Below are positions 6,658 to 6,916 of a stretch of 6,916 nucleotides of DNA, piece by piece. Each line of letters opens with the position of its first letter. Position 1 is the first letter of the stretch. The notes under the pieces were generated by a model. The model had not been told where the DNA came from, made no database searches, and saw only the letters and a list, made by a program, of their open reading frames with translations. A program made the position numbers and the translations under genes. Source of the stretch: Bacteriovoracaceae bacterium (GTDB taxonomy: Bacteria > Bdellovibrionota > Bacteriovoracia > Bacteriovoracales > Bacteriovoracaceae); contig JAGOVR010000081.1 of the NCBI GenBank assembly GCA_018060635.1, forward strand, positions 1 to 6,916, written 5' to 3'.

Positions 6658-6686
6658 TTATTACAGTAAAAGATACAGATAGACAA
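6658..6686 (-). promoter_or_regulatory. Candidate promoter of the ABC-F gene
   Basis: On the minus strand TTGTCT (6681-6686) could be a -35. It is followed either by TGTAAT (6660-6665; 5/6 match, spacer 15) or by TAATAA (6658-6663; 3/6 match, spacer 17). Transcription would start roughly 20 bases before the ATG at 6634. The match is moderate and the region is very A+T-rich, so it is a candidate only. Confidence 0.35.
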
Positions 6687-6694
6687 AAAAAACA

Positions 6695-6723
6695 TTGATT
6701 ATTTTTTTGTTGTGCATTATAAC
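6695..6723 (+). promoter_or_regulatory. Sigma70-type promoter of the lipoprotein gene
   Basis: TTGATT (6695-6700; 4/6 match to -35) is followed by an exact 17-base spacer and TATAAC (6718-6723; 5/6 match to -10). The predicted start site near 6730 leaves a leader of about 25 bases containing a strong Shine-Dalgarno, AAGGAG at 6742-6747, 7 bases before the ATG at 6755. This is the best promoter match in the window. Confidence 0.6.
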
Positions 6724-6754
6724 GGGCTTAACAATTTTGACAAGGAGCAGTATT

Positions 6755-6916
6755 ATGAAAAATTTAGGTAAAGTAACATCTCTTTTAATTTTAGCATCTC
6801 TAGCATTAGTTAGTTGTGGTAAAAATGGAGATGGTGGTGGTGGTAGTGGGGGAAGTAGTAATTCTAATGCAATAACTACTCAAACGATATGCGGAACAGT
6901 CGTTGCTGTACCAAGT
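6755..6916 (+). CDS. N-terminus of a lipoprotein (truncated at the right edge)
   Basis: The first 54 codons are visible and the frame is open to the window end. The protein starts MKNLGKVTSLLILASLALVS and then Cys21: a short positively charged start, a hydrophobic core and the lipobox L-V-S-C. This predicts cleavage by signal peptidase II and lipid attachment at Cys21. The next residues, CGKNGDGGGGSGGSSNSN, form a Gly/Ser/Asn-rich flexible tether, common between the lipid anchor and the folded domain in outer-membrane lipoproteins. Lys and Asn rather than Asp follow the Cys-Gly, so there is no classical inner-membrane retention signal at +2. The visible part of the mature domain, with TICGTVVAVPS, is too short to assign a function. 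The start is firmly set by the AAGGAG site and the upstream promoter. It diverges from the ABC-F gene across a 120-base gap. Confidence 0.85.
   Translation, partial: MKNLGKVTSLLILASLALVSCGKNGDGGGGSGGSSNSNAITTQTICGTVVAVPS

Noticed and set aside
6737..6742. Perfect TTGACA as a -35 box
   Set aside because: It lies 12 bases before the lipoprotein ATG and overlaps the AAGGAG ribosome binding site, so a -10 would fall inside the coding region. TTGATT-17-TATAAC upstream is better placed.
6830..6858. GGT/GGA/AGT-rich stretch as a tandem DNA repeat
   Set aside because: It is simply the coding of a Gly/Ser tether after the lipobox; it is short and irregular.
1..6916. Mobile elements, CRISPR arrays, tRNA or rRNA genes, defence systems
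   Set aside because: No transposase or integrase, terminal inverted repeats, spaced direct repeats or cloverleaf-like sequence was seen on either strand, and the gene content is largely housekeeping.

Overview
The window is A+T-rich, compactly coded bacterial DNA with seven protein genes visible, two of them cut by the window edges, and no RNA genes, mobile elements, CRISPR arrays or long repeats. The small acidic ferredoxin, the PF07399-type antiporter, the exported protein of no recognised family and the general codon style resemble Bdellovibrionota (Bdellovibrio and relatives) or another A+T-rich Gram-negative lineage. That placement is an impression from protein style and has not been tested by a search.

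Layout from left to right. Positions 1-110 (+) hold the last 35 codons of a gene that may be dnaE. Positions 151-1032 (+) encode a secreted or periplasmic protein of unknown family. Its 3' end overlaps, tail to tail, the 3' end of queC (987-1649, -). queC lies directly downstream of a phosphohexomutase gene (1663-3411, -), and the two almost certainly form one operon. An 86-base divergent gap separates this operon from a rightward pair: a single-cluster ferredoxin (3498-3746, +) and a Na+/H+ antiporter-family membrane protein (about 3752-5023, +). The antiporter in turn overlaps by 24 bases the 3' end of a leftward ABC-F ATPase gene (5000-6634, -). A second divergent gap (6635-6754) carries a good sigma70-type promoter for a lipoprotein gene that runs off the right edge (6755-6916, +).

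The genes are mostly housekeeping: sugar-phosphate interconversion, the queuosine precursor pathway, electron transfer, ion transport, and ribosome-associated ATPase activity. They do not form one obvious pathway. I see no convincing new multi-gene system. The most useful correction is at the antiporter. Its conserved N-terminus clearly extends about 67 residues upstream of the first ATG, so translation must start at a rare codon (ACG or ATT) right after the ferredoxin stop, or the base call there is wrong. The exported protein at 151-1032 is the only complete gene whose function I cannot name.
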